Below, one piece after another: positions 38,201 through 46,243 of a DNA stretch of 62,000 nt. The notes under the pieces were generated by a model that was not told the DNA's origin, did not search any database, and saw only the letters and a program-made list of their open reading frames with translations. The stretch comes from Symbiodinium natans (Eukaryota > Sar > Dinophyceae > Suessiales > Symbiodiniaceae). The stretch covers positions 200,001 to 262,000 of the forward strand of contig CAJNDS010002225.1 in the NCBI GenBank assembly GCA_905221605.1, in the 5' to 3' direction. Made by a program: the position numbers and the translations under genes. How positions within the stretch are numbered: the first letter of the stretch is position 1; every line of letters begins with the position of its first letter.

Positions 38201-39669
38201 CCGGCGCTATCATCCTTCTGAGGCTCTCCCATTCCTCTTCTAGCCTGTTCTTCATCGGCTATTCCTGGCAAATCTATATCATCATCCAATTCGCCTCCGT
38301 TTTCGGCGCTTTCTTCCTCGCCGGGTACAGCGACGACTTGCTCCGCGATCCTTAGGTCGTCATCCGGACTCTTCTTCATTCCGTGGATGAGCTGAAACTC
38401 CGCATCCGTCATATTGCGTGCGCTTTGCCCCGCCTCAATCTGCTCAGGACTCAAAGCTCTTTCACAAAAACCGCATACCCCGGATGAATCGGCCTTACAC
38501 GCGGCGCAGTAGAACGTCGTTCTCAGTCGACCGTCACCATCGTCTTGTTCTGTCGTTGTCTCCCTATTCCTCTCGTCTATCCCCTTTTCGACCACTGATG
38601 AAATTCGGTGGTGCTTACGCATAGTCTCCTTGATGGCTCGCACTAATCCCGGTGCCCACTCCGACCAGTTTTGTGACTCGCTCATCTCGCCCTTGCTTCT
38701 ATCATCGCCATCGTTCGTCGCTCCGGTCCCTGGTCCTCTAAGATTGACCGCCCATCCTATCAACTCTGCGTCAGTCGCTATTGTGGTCGGCTTTCTCCTA
38801 GGGTGTCCCATCGGTCCCTGATCGAAACTAAATAACTTAGTCCCTAGAATGGCACTCGTCCTATCCCATTCTTCAGTCGCCCACAATGACGCGTATCCTC
38901 CATCTGGCGTCTCATCCCAATATGTTTCGGGGTCCTGGGGTTGCTCAATGAGGCACATTGTTGGGGCTCTCAGTCGTCGGTGACGTGCCTTTCCTATCAC
39001 CACAAGCATGCACACGCGCAGTATGATGATGTCGTCGTCACGACACTCCTGCTTCTGTGCCCAACTGATAAATGAGTATCCCCACCGCTCTGGTCCATTT
39101 CTCGATCTAAGTGGGATCGGACCCGGCCTTCTGTGTCTCATCACGGATCTTGTTCTGCAAGGCGGTCCAGCTAGCCAACAAAACACCAAATTAGTCGTAG
39201 CCAGCTTCACTAGCCACCACCATGTATCAGATTGCAGCACGTTCTCCTCCATGTCGATGTCTATCACACTCATCCCTAACTCAGTTGCTATGTCATCAAA
39301 CTTCCCCCTTGATTTCCCGCAACAGATGTGCACTATGACGCGTTTGCTACCTTCAATTGCATGTTTGATTTTCAAGATTTCTGGCCTCGTGTCCCCTAGA
39401 GGTTTCTGAGCCATCCCACCGTCCAAGATTTCTTGAGGAGCACACTGCCACAGATACTTGGCTATCCGGACTAGCGTTTCGGCCTCGCCGCTGGTACCAA
39501 TGGTCTTGTCCAGCATCATCAGCAGGTCATTTAACCCCGTGGTTTCATCCGTGGCTATCCTGTCCAAAATGTGCTTTCTCACCTTCACGCTATCGCTCTG
39601 TGCCGCTTCCCCGGCATCCGCTCCTTCATAGTTAGTCCTTCTATCTTGAACATGGTTTTGCCGGTCCAC
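35227..39669 (-). CDS. Giant element integrase ORF with methyltransferase-like and dioxygenase-like modules
   Basis: A 1,480-codon frame, -1 relative to the protease frame, opening with GTG. Residues about 60-330 resemble a degenerate C5-methyltransferase/Rossmann module (VIVHICCGKSRG, LAGPPCRTRS, LIEQPQDPE). A Cys-rich finger (YCAACKADSSGVCGFC) lies near 375-395. The integrase has its zinc-binding region near 555 (HLLTHLPKNMHCVAC) and catalytic Asp in MFDFKTQW, Asp in LYADGAGEF and Glu in NSIAELKVKE. About 80 residues after the core, at IPFGALVNYLP, the usual integrase C-terminus is interrupted. A roughly 200-residue domain with HKD, a distal WHAI and DRVTAVGYT, the layout of a 2-oxoglutarate/Fe(II) dioxygenase, is followed by a resumption at SPGLFLGYALQPGG. 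The role would be cDNA integration; the role of the added domains is unknown. Confidence 0.87.
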   Translation of the reverse strand: MDRQNHVQDRRTNYEGADAGEAAQSDSVKVRKHILDRIATDETTGLNDLLMMLDKTIGTSGEAETLVRIAKYLWQCAPQEILDGGMAQKPLGDTRPEILKIKHAIEGSKRVIVHICCGKSRGKFDDIATELGMSVIDIDMEENVLQSDTWWWLVKLATTNLVFCWLAGPPCRTRSVMRHRRPGPIPLRSRNGPERWGYSFISWAQKQECRDDDIIILRVCMLVVIGKARHRRLRAPTMCLIEQPQDPETYWDETPDGGYASLWATEEWDRTSAILGTKLFSFDQGPMGHPRRKPTTIATDAELIGWAVNLRGPGTGATNDGDDRSKGEMSESQNWSEWAPGLVRAIKETMRKHHRISSVVEKGIDERNRETTTEQDDGDGRLRTTFYCAACKADSSGVCGFCERALSPEQIEAGQSARNMTDAEFQLIHGMKKSPDDDLRIAEQVVAVPGEEESAENGGELDDDIDLPGIADEEQARRGMGEPQKDDSAGDMGEVEQAKAEDGPADQVRVADRIGEGIGSSKTVSIRRARYSPEYARSTEHLLTHLPKNMHCVACRQGKAINVPFNRGEGITDKGAEKFGERVTADTIVLRSNKDKGIRGENNAIVMFDFKTQWVHCTPVKSRGTDEFVRAINEFRGPDMVVHLYADGAGEFSKACDVIGTCRATSTPGLPRTNSIAELKVKEVIYGGRVLLRQAGLEPKWWPYAVQTFCFHRNVQQVDGVSPYGKRHGNEQDKVKLIPFGALVNYLPIAEKPRKAGKEDAALLERGDPENDALEILGADEDVSSMALPSETKETKEQRSQREEELREIDRRALDMVMTQDFDVQHAKDIILKFTSIEKGIAKNSRSMATGRGFIVLGLYAYGGKIGVTNSAKEYPGIAMVCCELIAKCFPEATFTTVIVSVGTRMGPHKDKFNESQTYNFVVPVSERAGEAMIWTEEEQCASEGGKAAGIEKEVLPGKWIWGRTRKVDSGLKFNPRVWHAIEDALAPEDRVTAVGYTLAAGKKASVDDKWKLMRLGFRLDEHFATLADGLCQAACADDGGDGEEYVDHDAEEEQAYAMASKAKFDTPTSPGLFLGYALQPGGVPSGDYIVVELAHLYHGWTVPSIHRVKRIVLDEEMPNYFPMQAVADRKSRIMTATRADALARLELEREGQQGEETEEIFAEERRVRADVMRQIKCDDQHLQNGDFWEHDEIDHSWTLHHILPRKELCTPGEEVKGTGGPGDRELGPRRRTWIVYADGTSEVLDEDRMKGKKKITKKWTGCTTFWEKGEPEGEIDDEAKERARGEKATGIRGVGLDYEQDMPRIERPYARSHKPNSISSAEWNRMSPGQRLRYIEGDKERIIRGERPPSAVRGQEEIGPRPAEIGVREWMEKITDHGQEFSPPEYRWDPPPGMPEGGRVWAVRNNRATSYRFYGGRDKRRLELWWRVTRSANTGEVLESIEYDSCIQAEMMRNRGRYRFGGILRRLRKPSTNCAAQLE

Positions 39670-40994
39670 AATTCCTCCTCCGCTTCTCTATTCTCTCCCT
39701 CACTGTACTTATCCACCCAGTCTATCCATTCCGCCACGGTTTTGCCATCTTTGTACACACGTTTGGATCTACATCTCTCGGCGAATCGCGGCACAAGTGC
39801 ATGTATCTCTGGGAATCTCAGTGTTTCAAACCATGGATCGCAAGCCTTCGTTCTTGGTTTGTTGTGGAAACACACCGCCTTATTACCCGTTAACATCCAC
39901 TTGTCTAGTAGCCTCCCGTCGTCGTTGGCGGCCTTTCCTATCGGTTCCTCCTCGATGTCTCTATCCGTGTCCGAGTCCACGCTTTTGGGACTACATTCAT
40001 CCTGTTTCTCTCCGATCCTCCTCGGACTGGAATTTCCTCGCACGGGCAATTCAAGCGCAAGAGGCGCTGGCATAGCAGGATAGATGTGATAGTCACTCCG
40101 CTCACTTTCACTAACGACCGTTGACATTCTATCCACCATGTATGGGATATCCCCGATGACTTTTAGTACTATCAAGCTCGAATCAGGCTTGACGAACACG
40201 GGGTTCGCGCCCGCCAGCCAATGGAACGAATATCCCATTTTCATACATCTCCTCCCCATCGATAGAACAGCGGGAGTACTCTCGAGCATTCTAATCCTCA
40301 TCGTCTCAGGCATCCCTTGAATATCCATGCATATTTCTTGCTTTGACGTGGTGTTGCCGTTGGCGGTGTTGAACCGCACTTTCTTCGCCTCAATAGCCAT
40401 ATCTTTTTCATCCTGGGTGAGGTCTGCTTCTGCTATCAGATCCATAGCGCACCCCGAGTCTATCATCCATCGTCTCATTACCGATGGCAAACAATGCTGT
40501 GCAGACGCCGCCGGTTGACTATCCTCTCGACTATCCACGCGGAATCTCTCGTCGACTATACCTATTCTCCTGCATTCCTCCACTATCCTATCAGCCAGTC
40601 TTGAAGCATCCTTACCTTCCTCGCCTTGCTCTCCGGCAAGTATGTCCAGCACGACCTCTTCGGCTAGGGATATTCCTCGTAGCCTTGCCTTTGCCTCCTC
40701 AATCACGGGATATCGTTTCACATCATGTACATACCCCTTCTTGTGTACGTTTTTGCACTTTCGTACCATCTTGTCAGCTGTGTGTCCTTTCCAATAGCAT
40801 ATATCCAGTCCTGCTATCCCCGTCTCTTCGGAGCCCAACCCCTTGACTCGCCTATTACCCTTCTTCACTCGCTCCCTGCCTGTCGTTGTCACTAGTATTC
40901 CCCTATGCGTGCTTTCGGCGCCATCGTCTCTTTGTCGTACCACAGGCCGCATACACCTGACTATCCTCGCTGGCCTGTGGGTTTCGGCCCGCCC
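39585..40994 (-). CDS. Giant element aspartic protease, in frame with Gag after a UAG
   Basis: The frame continues directly from Gag beyond one TAG codon (40,995-40,997), so this segment is probably made as a Gag-protease fusion by stop-codon readthrough. An ATG at 40,950-40,952 would allow a 455-aa product instead. Early on, a Cys/His cluster (CYWKGHTADKMVRKC) resembles a degenerate retroviral zinc knuckle. The active site is WMIDSGCAMD near residue 170, matching the D-S-G triad of retropepsins, with ILD/VLSMG-like strands following. It would cleave the polyprotein during particle maturation. The last 85 bases overlap the integrase frame; I did not find a textbook slippery heptamer in the overlap. 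Confidence 0.85.
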   Translation of the reverse strand, partial: GRAETHRPARIVRCMRPVVRQRDDGAESTHRGILVTTTGRERVKKGNRRVKGLGSEETGIAGLDICYWKGHTADKMVRKCKNVHKKGYVHDVKRYPVIEEAKARLRGISLAEEVVLDILAGEQGEEGKDASRLADRIVEECRRIGIVDERFRVDSREDSQPAASAQHCLPSVMRRWMIDSGCAMDLIAEADLTQDEKDMAIEAKKVRFNTANGNTTSKQEICMDIQGMPETMRIRMLESTPAVLSMGRRCMKMGYSFHWLAGANPVFVKPDSSLIVLKVIGDIPYMVDRMSTVVSESERSDYHIYPAMPAPLALELPVRGNSSPRRIGEKQDECSPKSVDSDTDRDIEEEPIGKAANDDGRLLDKWMLTGNKAVCFHNKPRTKACDPWFETLRFPEIHALVPRFAERCRSKRVYKDGKTVAEWIDWVDKYSEGENREAEEELWTGKTMFKIEGLTMKERMPGKRHRAIA

Positions 40995-40997
40995 CTA
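40940..40997 (-). promoter_or_regulatory. Candidate stop-codon readthrough element (UAG plus stem-loop)
   Basis: On the minus strand the Gag frame meets TAG followed by GGG CGG GCC, then a 14-nt spacer, then CCACAGGCC, a 23-nt loop and its exact complement GGCCTGTGG. The frame is open on both sides of the TAG and nothing else interrupts it until 39,585. An in-frame UAG plus a nearby GC-rich structure is the arrangement gammaretroviruses use to make Gag-Pol. Here it is inferred from sequence only. Confidence 0.7.
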
Positions 40998-43900
40998 GCG
41001 AAAACTTGGCCCTTCACCATCAGCATGTGGACTCGATGGCCTTGTCTCCTTCTGCTCTATCTCTACTGTCTCAAAAGCCTCCCTAATGCTATTCGGGATA
41101 GCCTCGTGGAGCATTTTACACTTGTCATTTCTGCAGCTGCCGTACCGAAAATGCTCAAAGCAGTATCCCGCCTTCTTGAGGACCTCTTCCGCCTGACTAT
41201 ACAGATAAATGTCGTGCGAATGTTTGCAGTCCGCCGCAGTCATTGGGCAAGTTCCACGCGTATAGGGGTAGCAGACCCCTCTTTTTCCAAACGGCGACTT
41301 GGATCCATATCTATTCTTCGGGTCATCGGCTCTCCCCGCCTGCGAAAGTCCGTCCCTGCCTCTTCCCACAGATATCCCTCTTCCGTAGCTATTTCCCCCT
41401 GCGGGCGATGAACTCCTCGGTCTATCATCAGCGTACGCGCTTCTTCTATTCACCGGTGCTCTATAGGATCCCTGCTGAGCCGGCATCGCAGCATATCCAG
41501 TCGTGAACGCCTGTCGGCTCACCCGCATTGAGGCCTCATCTATGTTCTTGTCCGCTCTCCACATCTCCAGTCTATCCTTGATTCTCTTTCGCAACCAGGT
41601 ATGCGTCTTGGACTCATCCGGAAGCAATCTCCATGCCTCAATATCGTGGTTCAGCACCTGAACTCTCTGCACTTTCGAATGCAACATCCATCCCAGCTGT
41701 TGCTCGCTCCAGGTATTGCCTTTCAGCCCTATAAGGTTCGTGTGTGCCAGATCCCATCTAGTCATGAACTCCTCCAGTGCCTCTTCTTCGGGCTTCCCCG
41801 GGAAATTCATCACCTTCGTGCTACTCAGGCCATCGTACAGTACCTGACTCTCTTTAGCAATCGGGATCTCAACATGCTTTACTATCAGCGTAAGCAATCT
41901 CATGGCCGTCATCGGTTTTCCATCTCCCACTTGCTGAGTCTTGTACATCTCCATCTTCACCTTCGCCGACAAGGACTCTGACTTTATTGCTCTCTTCAAT
42001 CCGCTAAAAAGCTGGTTCTCTAACGCAGGATACTTGAGTTCCATGTCTATCATCGCTTCGCTCCTTTCGCGTACCCTCAATGCCTGCGTGTATGCATAGT
42101 CCCCGTCATACAGATACGCAGCCTTCGCAGTGTGTGCAACATCGCCCAGCCACAGTCCTACTTCCCCGGATGATGGCTCCTTCGCTATCGATATCTCGTT
42201 GCATTTCTCCATCCCTCTGGTGTCCTTGAACTTGTTATACCCTCCGCCTACCGGATTTCTGAACCTGGCATCATCCCCCTCATGATCGCGTCCACTCTGC
42301 GGCCTCGGAAGTCCTGTCCCCGCATATCCTCCGGCATCGCACCCCCTTCTATCAGTGGAGCACAGCATGCACAAGTCATCATGGTATTCATAGCAATTAC
42401 CACACACTTCTCTTCCGCAGCCTTGGCACGCAATCATCATTTCCGCTTGTCTAACACAAACGGGGCACCTTCTAATCCTAGTCTCTTCCCCCAACAAACC
42501 TCCATCTCCTTGTCTATCCTTTCTTCCATGCTCCCTTCTATCCCCAAAGGAACTCGGCGCAGGCGTGGCACCGGCACTTGGTCTTGCGGAGCCGGCGTTC
42601 GAAGCACCTCCCACACCCGGCGCTGGCATGGCGTACTCGGAGCTTTGCTTGCCGATCTCACCGATTCTATGCCACATGCTATCCAGTTCTGCTTTAAGGC
42701 TATCGTTTCGTCTCACCTGCTCCAGTCTCCGTTCATACTCCCGTACCGTTGCCTCCAACTGCTCGTTCTTCTCCTTGAGTTCTAGCATCTCTCTACCTCG
42801 GAGATCAAGATCCGCTCTCATTTTAGATATCTCATCTCTGCTGTCCCGAACCATCCGCGCTACCGACTCTGTCACCCCCTTGTTCTCCCCCTTCATGCTT
42901 TCTATTTCGCTGATCAGGCTAGCGTTCTCCTTCACGATCCGCTCATTCACCGTGGTTAATCCCTGCAATTGACCAGTGATCTTGGCTACCTGTTGTTCTA
43001 ACACAATGCATCTGTTCTCGATCCTCCGATCAACTACGGGACCCGTCATCTCCGGCCTCGAAGCCTCCATTCCTCGGGCGTTGTCGCTCCTGGCTCTTCC
43101 ATCGGCTCCCCCACTTCCGCCGGGACCATCTCGCCCGCGTGACATCGTCGGTGGCTTTCCTATCTCCGCGCTGTTTCCTCGCGTTTTGCCTATCCCTTCG
43201 TTCCGTGTGCTCTCATCAATTCGAGCATTGACAAGGATAAATTCGCCCGTGACCCTCTTCTGCTCATCTATCATACGGCTCGACATTGACTCCATAGTCT
43301 TTTCCATCTTTCGCACAGTATCTTTCACCCAGGCCTGTTCTCCGTTTCTCTTTTCATCAACCCGCTCGGTCCTTGCCACGACATTCTCGCAAGTCTTGTG
43401 AACCTTTGTCATGCCCGCCACAATCTCGGCCACGCTCTTGCGGTTCTTTATCACCTCTCTCGCGACGGTCATTATGTGTTCCTTCTGTGCCAAAACCACT
43501 TCACTCAGCTTCTTGGTCTCTACACGCACTGCTCCATCTATGCACAAGCCGTGACCCTCGCCAGGCTCTCTGCACCCGCATCCAGGACTTTTTCCTTGAC
43601 TATTACAATGGGACGACGACGCTGTATCTATTCCGGCCTTCTGGCTCCCCTTGGACTTCAACTTCCTTAGTTCCTCGCCCGCTAACTTGATCTGGTCCCA
43701 TTGTCTATTCAAAACTGTCTCCACTTTATCGAGCCTCTCATTCTTCCATGTTCCATTCCCATGTCGCATTTGCATGCTCGAGAAGACCACTCCTATGCCA
43801 CGTCTTACCTCATTCAATCCTGTCTCTAACGTGGCGATCTTCGTCCCGGCACTCTGTTTGGCTATGTCCGCTGAATGCTCCGCTGTGGACAATCGCTCCT

Positions 43901-46118
43901 CCACTCCCTTCAATCTAGTCGTAACAGAGGTCTTGAGCACCTTCACGTTTTCAACCTGCCGTCTCATTCTTCGTGCGAGCTGCATTGCTCCCTCGGTCAG
44001 TTGCGGAGCCATTGCATCATCCATCCTATCCTCGCTGACGCTCCCGTCCATGATCCGACTCATCTCTTTCAGCTCCTGCGACAGTGTTGTCTTGGTATCT
44101 ATCTGCTGCGATTCTATCCAACCTTTCCAGTGCTTCACCTCCTCCTCGCATTCCACCAATCTCTTGCTCACGACGTCCGCCTTTTCCGCTGAACTATTAG
44201 CAATTGCACTTGCACATTCACTTGCCACTTTAAGCTTGGCTACGTCGGTCTGCGTGTCCACAACCACCGTCTGTAAATCATCTATCCTGCCGTCTATCTC
44301 TCCTAACGAAGACTTGTCCGGATCGGCAGGAGTTCTCACCTTTGCCCGCCTAGGTGGGGATGATGTTGCCCTCATCTCATCGTTCCTGCCTCGTCCTTCA
44401 GGAGGAGTATTGATCCCGAAGTGCTCGTATTGCCCACCTATCTCAGGGGATCGTGGAGCCGGGGATCGATTGCCCCATCCCTCGCTACCCTGATCCGGGG
44501 TGATCATTCCTGCCTGATGGATCGGTCCCCCAATTTCTGTCGATTTCGACTTCTTGGCTGCGGGGACGCTCTCGGCTATCTGGTTCATCTCCTTAACGGC
44601 CTGCTCCGCTCGTTGCTTACGCAGTCCCTCATCCATCTTGCCTATCTTGCTGGTGGTACCAACTCCATTTTCCGATCCACCCGGGCTATCCCTCTTCAAT
44701 GATGTAGATCGACCACCTGAGTGTCCACTATCCGACCCCATCGACATCTTTCGTGACCTGTCTTTCTCTACCCCTGCGATCTCGGCACCATATATCCCAG
44801 CGTTCCACCGTTCCTGCGAATCCGATTGCATCGTCATGGGCGTTGATCCAGGCTCTCCTGGTCCCTCATCTGTGAAGAACTTCGCAAAGTCCACGTCAGT
44901 GATGACCCCCGTTTCCTCGAGAGTACTCCTGATCCCATGTGATCCCCACTCTATTCCGATCGTCGTAGTCTGGTCCATCCCCACATCTTTCAATGCTCCA
45001 ATGTTCCCGCCTGGCGATGTCTCCGAGAGGCCTGTAGATGAGAACACAGACAGCGCTCTATCCTCACTCTCACTGACCGCGTTCTGCGTTACCGCTGAAG
45101 ATCCGTTAGCTATCAACTCCAGATCTGTAGGATCGGCACGGACGTTCCCAATCATGGCCGCACTACTCGAATATACTCCGGGGACGAGATCATCCCCATT
45201 CCCTCTGCCCATCCAATGTCCGCTATCCACACCTCTCGTGCGATCACCCCCAACACCGAGCTCGCCACTGTTCATCATCACATCTATTCCATCATCATTT
45301 CTCCTGGTCGTCCTATCGTGATCTGACGATGATGACACCGCAAGGCTATCCACTCTATCCTCGATCGCCATCTCTATCCTGGAGCCACTGATTCCCTTGG
45401 CACCTCCCGTCAACTCGTACTCCGCTCCGTGGGACATATTCTCGGAGGGGATGACGAACGGTCCTTCTTCCGTTCTTCCACCTATTCCAGCCAGATCCTC
45501 GATAGCAAGCGTCGGGGTCCTGGCGTTTCCTGCTTCTATCCCGCCTCTTCCGGCCCTGTACTCATTCAAATCCGTAGCTCCCATGATTGGATCGAATACT
45601 ACAGGACTGCTTGCAAGCATGCTAAGCTGCATCACGGCATCCCCTCTACCTGCGATTGACGGGACTGCGAGCAACTCCCGCAATTCTTCGCCTGGGTCCC
45701 TCCCCTGAGTGCTGGACGCGTCCGCTATCCCGGCATAGCCCAGCCCTCCCGACCTCCCCACACTATCCAGCGTCGCCACGATCTCCAAGCTTCTATCCGG
45801 CAGTCCTGGCGGTGGCCCTGGCACTAACATACTATCCGCAGCGCTCGACCTAACGTCTACAGTAAGCGGTCCTGACAAGCTGAGGCCGAAACGATCTCTA
45901 TCAGCATTGCTATCCGTCTCCATTCCTGTCCTTCCACTATTCCGTCCGTCGTCGATGAAGTCCATGTTCTCGACGTCGGCTATACTTCGCACGTGACTAT
46001 CAGCGGCGGCCACATTCTGATTGACCGCATTGACCTGGTCCTCGAGGAATCTATTCCCTGTTCCTAACACATCACTATCGCTAGACTCACTGCTCCCAAT
46101 GCTATCACGTGTGGACAT
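40995..46118 (-). CDS. Giant element Gag (capsid, zinc fingers, coiled coils)
   Basis: The frame is open from inside the 5' LTR (46,259), but I choose the ATG at 46,116-46,118 (MSTRDSIGSS), because the upstream part would include the LTR and primer-binding site. The product is about 1,707 aa, several times the size of a typical Copia Gag. The first 500 residues are acidic and low-complexity, then come long charged coiled coils. A RING/PHD-like Cys cluster follows near residue 1265 of the long frame (CPVCVRQAEMMIACQGCG...CGNCYEYHDDLCMLC), then a capsid-like helical region (about 1370-1580). Two CCCH fingers close it: CYPYTRGTCPMTAADCKHSH and CFEHFRYGSCRNDKCKMLH. CCCH fingers replace the usual CCHC knuckle. 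It would package the genomic RNA. Confidence 0.88.
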   Translation of the reverse strand: MSTRDSIGSSESSDSDVLGTGNRFLEDQVNAVNQNVAAADSHVRSIADVENMDFIDDGRNSGRTGMETDSNADRDRFGLSLSGPLTVDVRSSAADSMLVPGPPPGLPDRSLEIVATLDSVGRSGGLGYAGIADASSTQGRDPGEELRELLAVPSIAGRGDAVMQLSMLASSPVVFDPIMGATDLNEYRAGRGGIEAGNARTPTLAIEDLAGIGGRTEEGPFVIPSENMSHGAEYELTGGAKGISGSRIEMAIEDRVDSLAVSSSSDHDRTTRRNDDGIDVMMNSGELGVGGDRTRGVDSGHWMGRGNGDDLVPGVYSSSAAMIGNVRADPTDLELIANGSSAVTQNAVSESEDRALSVFSSTGLSETSPGGNIGALKDVGMDQTTTIGIEWGSHGIRSTLEETGVITDVDFAKFFTDEGPGEPGSTPMTMQSDSQERWNAGIYGAEIAGVEKDRSRKMSMGSDSGHSGGRSTSLKRDSPGGSENGVGTTSKIGKMDEGLRKQRAEQAVKEMNQIAESVPAAKKSKSTEIGGPIHQAGMITPDQGSEGWGNRSPAPRSPEIGGQYEHFGINTPPEGRGRNDEMRATSSPPRRAKVRTPADPDKSSLGEIDGRIDDLQTVVVDTQTDVAKLKVASECASAIANSSAEKADVVSKRLVECEEEVKHWKGWIESQQIDTKTTLSQELKEMSRIMDGSVSEDRMDDAMAPQLTEGAMQLARRMRRQVENVKVLKTSVTTRLKGVEERLSTAEHSADIAKQSAGTKIATLETGLNEVRRGIGVVFSSMQMRHGNGTWKNERLDKVETVLNRQWDQIKLAGEELRKLKSKGSQKAGIDTASSSHCNSQGKSPGCGCREPGEGHGLCIDGAVRVETKKLSEVVLAQKEHIMTVAREVIKNRKSVAEIVAGMTKVHKTCENVVARTERVDEKRNGEQAWVKDTVRKMEKTMESMSSRMIDEQKRVTGEFILVNARIDESTRNEGIGKTRGNSAEIGKPPTMSRGRDGPGGSGGADGRARSDNARGMEASRPEMTGPVVDRRIENRCIVLEQQVAKITGQLQGLTTVNERIVKENASLISEIESMKGENKGVTESVARMVRDSRDEISKMRADLDLRGREMLELKEKNEQLEATVREYERRLEQVRRNDSLKAELDSMWHRIGEIGKQSSEYAMPAPGVGGASNAGSARPSAGATPAPSSFGDRREHGRKDRQGDGGLLGEETRIRRCPVCVRQAEMMIACQGCGREVCGNCYEYHDDLCMLCSTDRRGCDAGGYAGTGLPRPQSGRDHEGDDARFRNPVGGGYNKFKDTRGMEKCNEISIAKEPSSGEVGLWLGDVAHTAKAAYLYDGDYAYTQALRVRERSEAMIDMELKYPALENQLFSGLKRAIKSESLSAKVKMEMYKTQQVGDGKPMTAMRLLTLIVKHVEIPIAKESQVLYDGLSSTKVMNFPGKPEEEALEEFMTRWDLAHTNLIGLKGNTWSEQQLGWMLHSKVQRVQVLNHDIEAWRLLPDESKTHTWLRKRIKDRLEMWRADKNIDEASMRVSRQAFTTGYAAMPAQQGSYRAPVNRRSAYADDRPRSSSPAGGNSYGRGISVGRGRDGLSQAGRADDPKNRYGSKSPFGKRGVCYPYTRGTCPMTAADCKHSHDIYLYSQAEEVLKKAGYCFEHFRYGSCRNDKCKMLHEAIPNSIREAFETVEIEQKETRPSSPHADGEGPSFR

Positions 46119-46225
46119 TGCTGCAGTCAATGAACACAAATGACAAATGCGGAAAACTTCGCTATGCAAGTGGTACCTCTTCGCTATACCAAGAAAAAAC
46201 TTCTCGAACAGCTCGTCCAGGCCAA
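46119..46225 (-). other. Untranslated leader of the giant element
   Basis: About 107 nt between the primer-binding site and the chosen Gag ATG. A packaging signal would be expected here. The sequence is open in the Gag frame, so a longer Gag cannot be excluded. Confidence 0.5.
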
Positions 46226-46243
46226 GCAACAAGGCTCTTAACC
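46226..46243 (-). promoter_or_regulatory. Primer-binding site, tRNA-Lys(CUU) half-tRNA type
   Basis: Directly downstream of the 5' LTR the sense strand reads GGTTAAGAGCCTTGTTGC. Its complement contains GG-CTCTTAA-CC, which is the anticodon arm of a tRNA-Lys with anticodon CUU (loop C-U-CUU-A-A). There is no TGG start, so pairing with a tRNA 3' CCA end is unlikely. Priming by a tRNA cut just after its anticodon loop, as in Drosophila copia, would fit. The tRNA identity is inferred from the anticodon loop alone. Confidence 0.65.
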
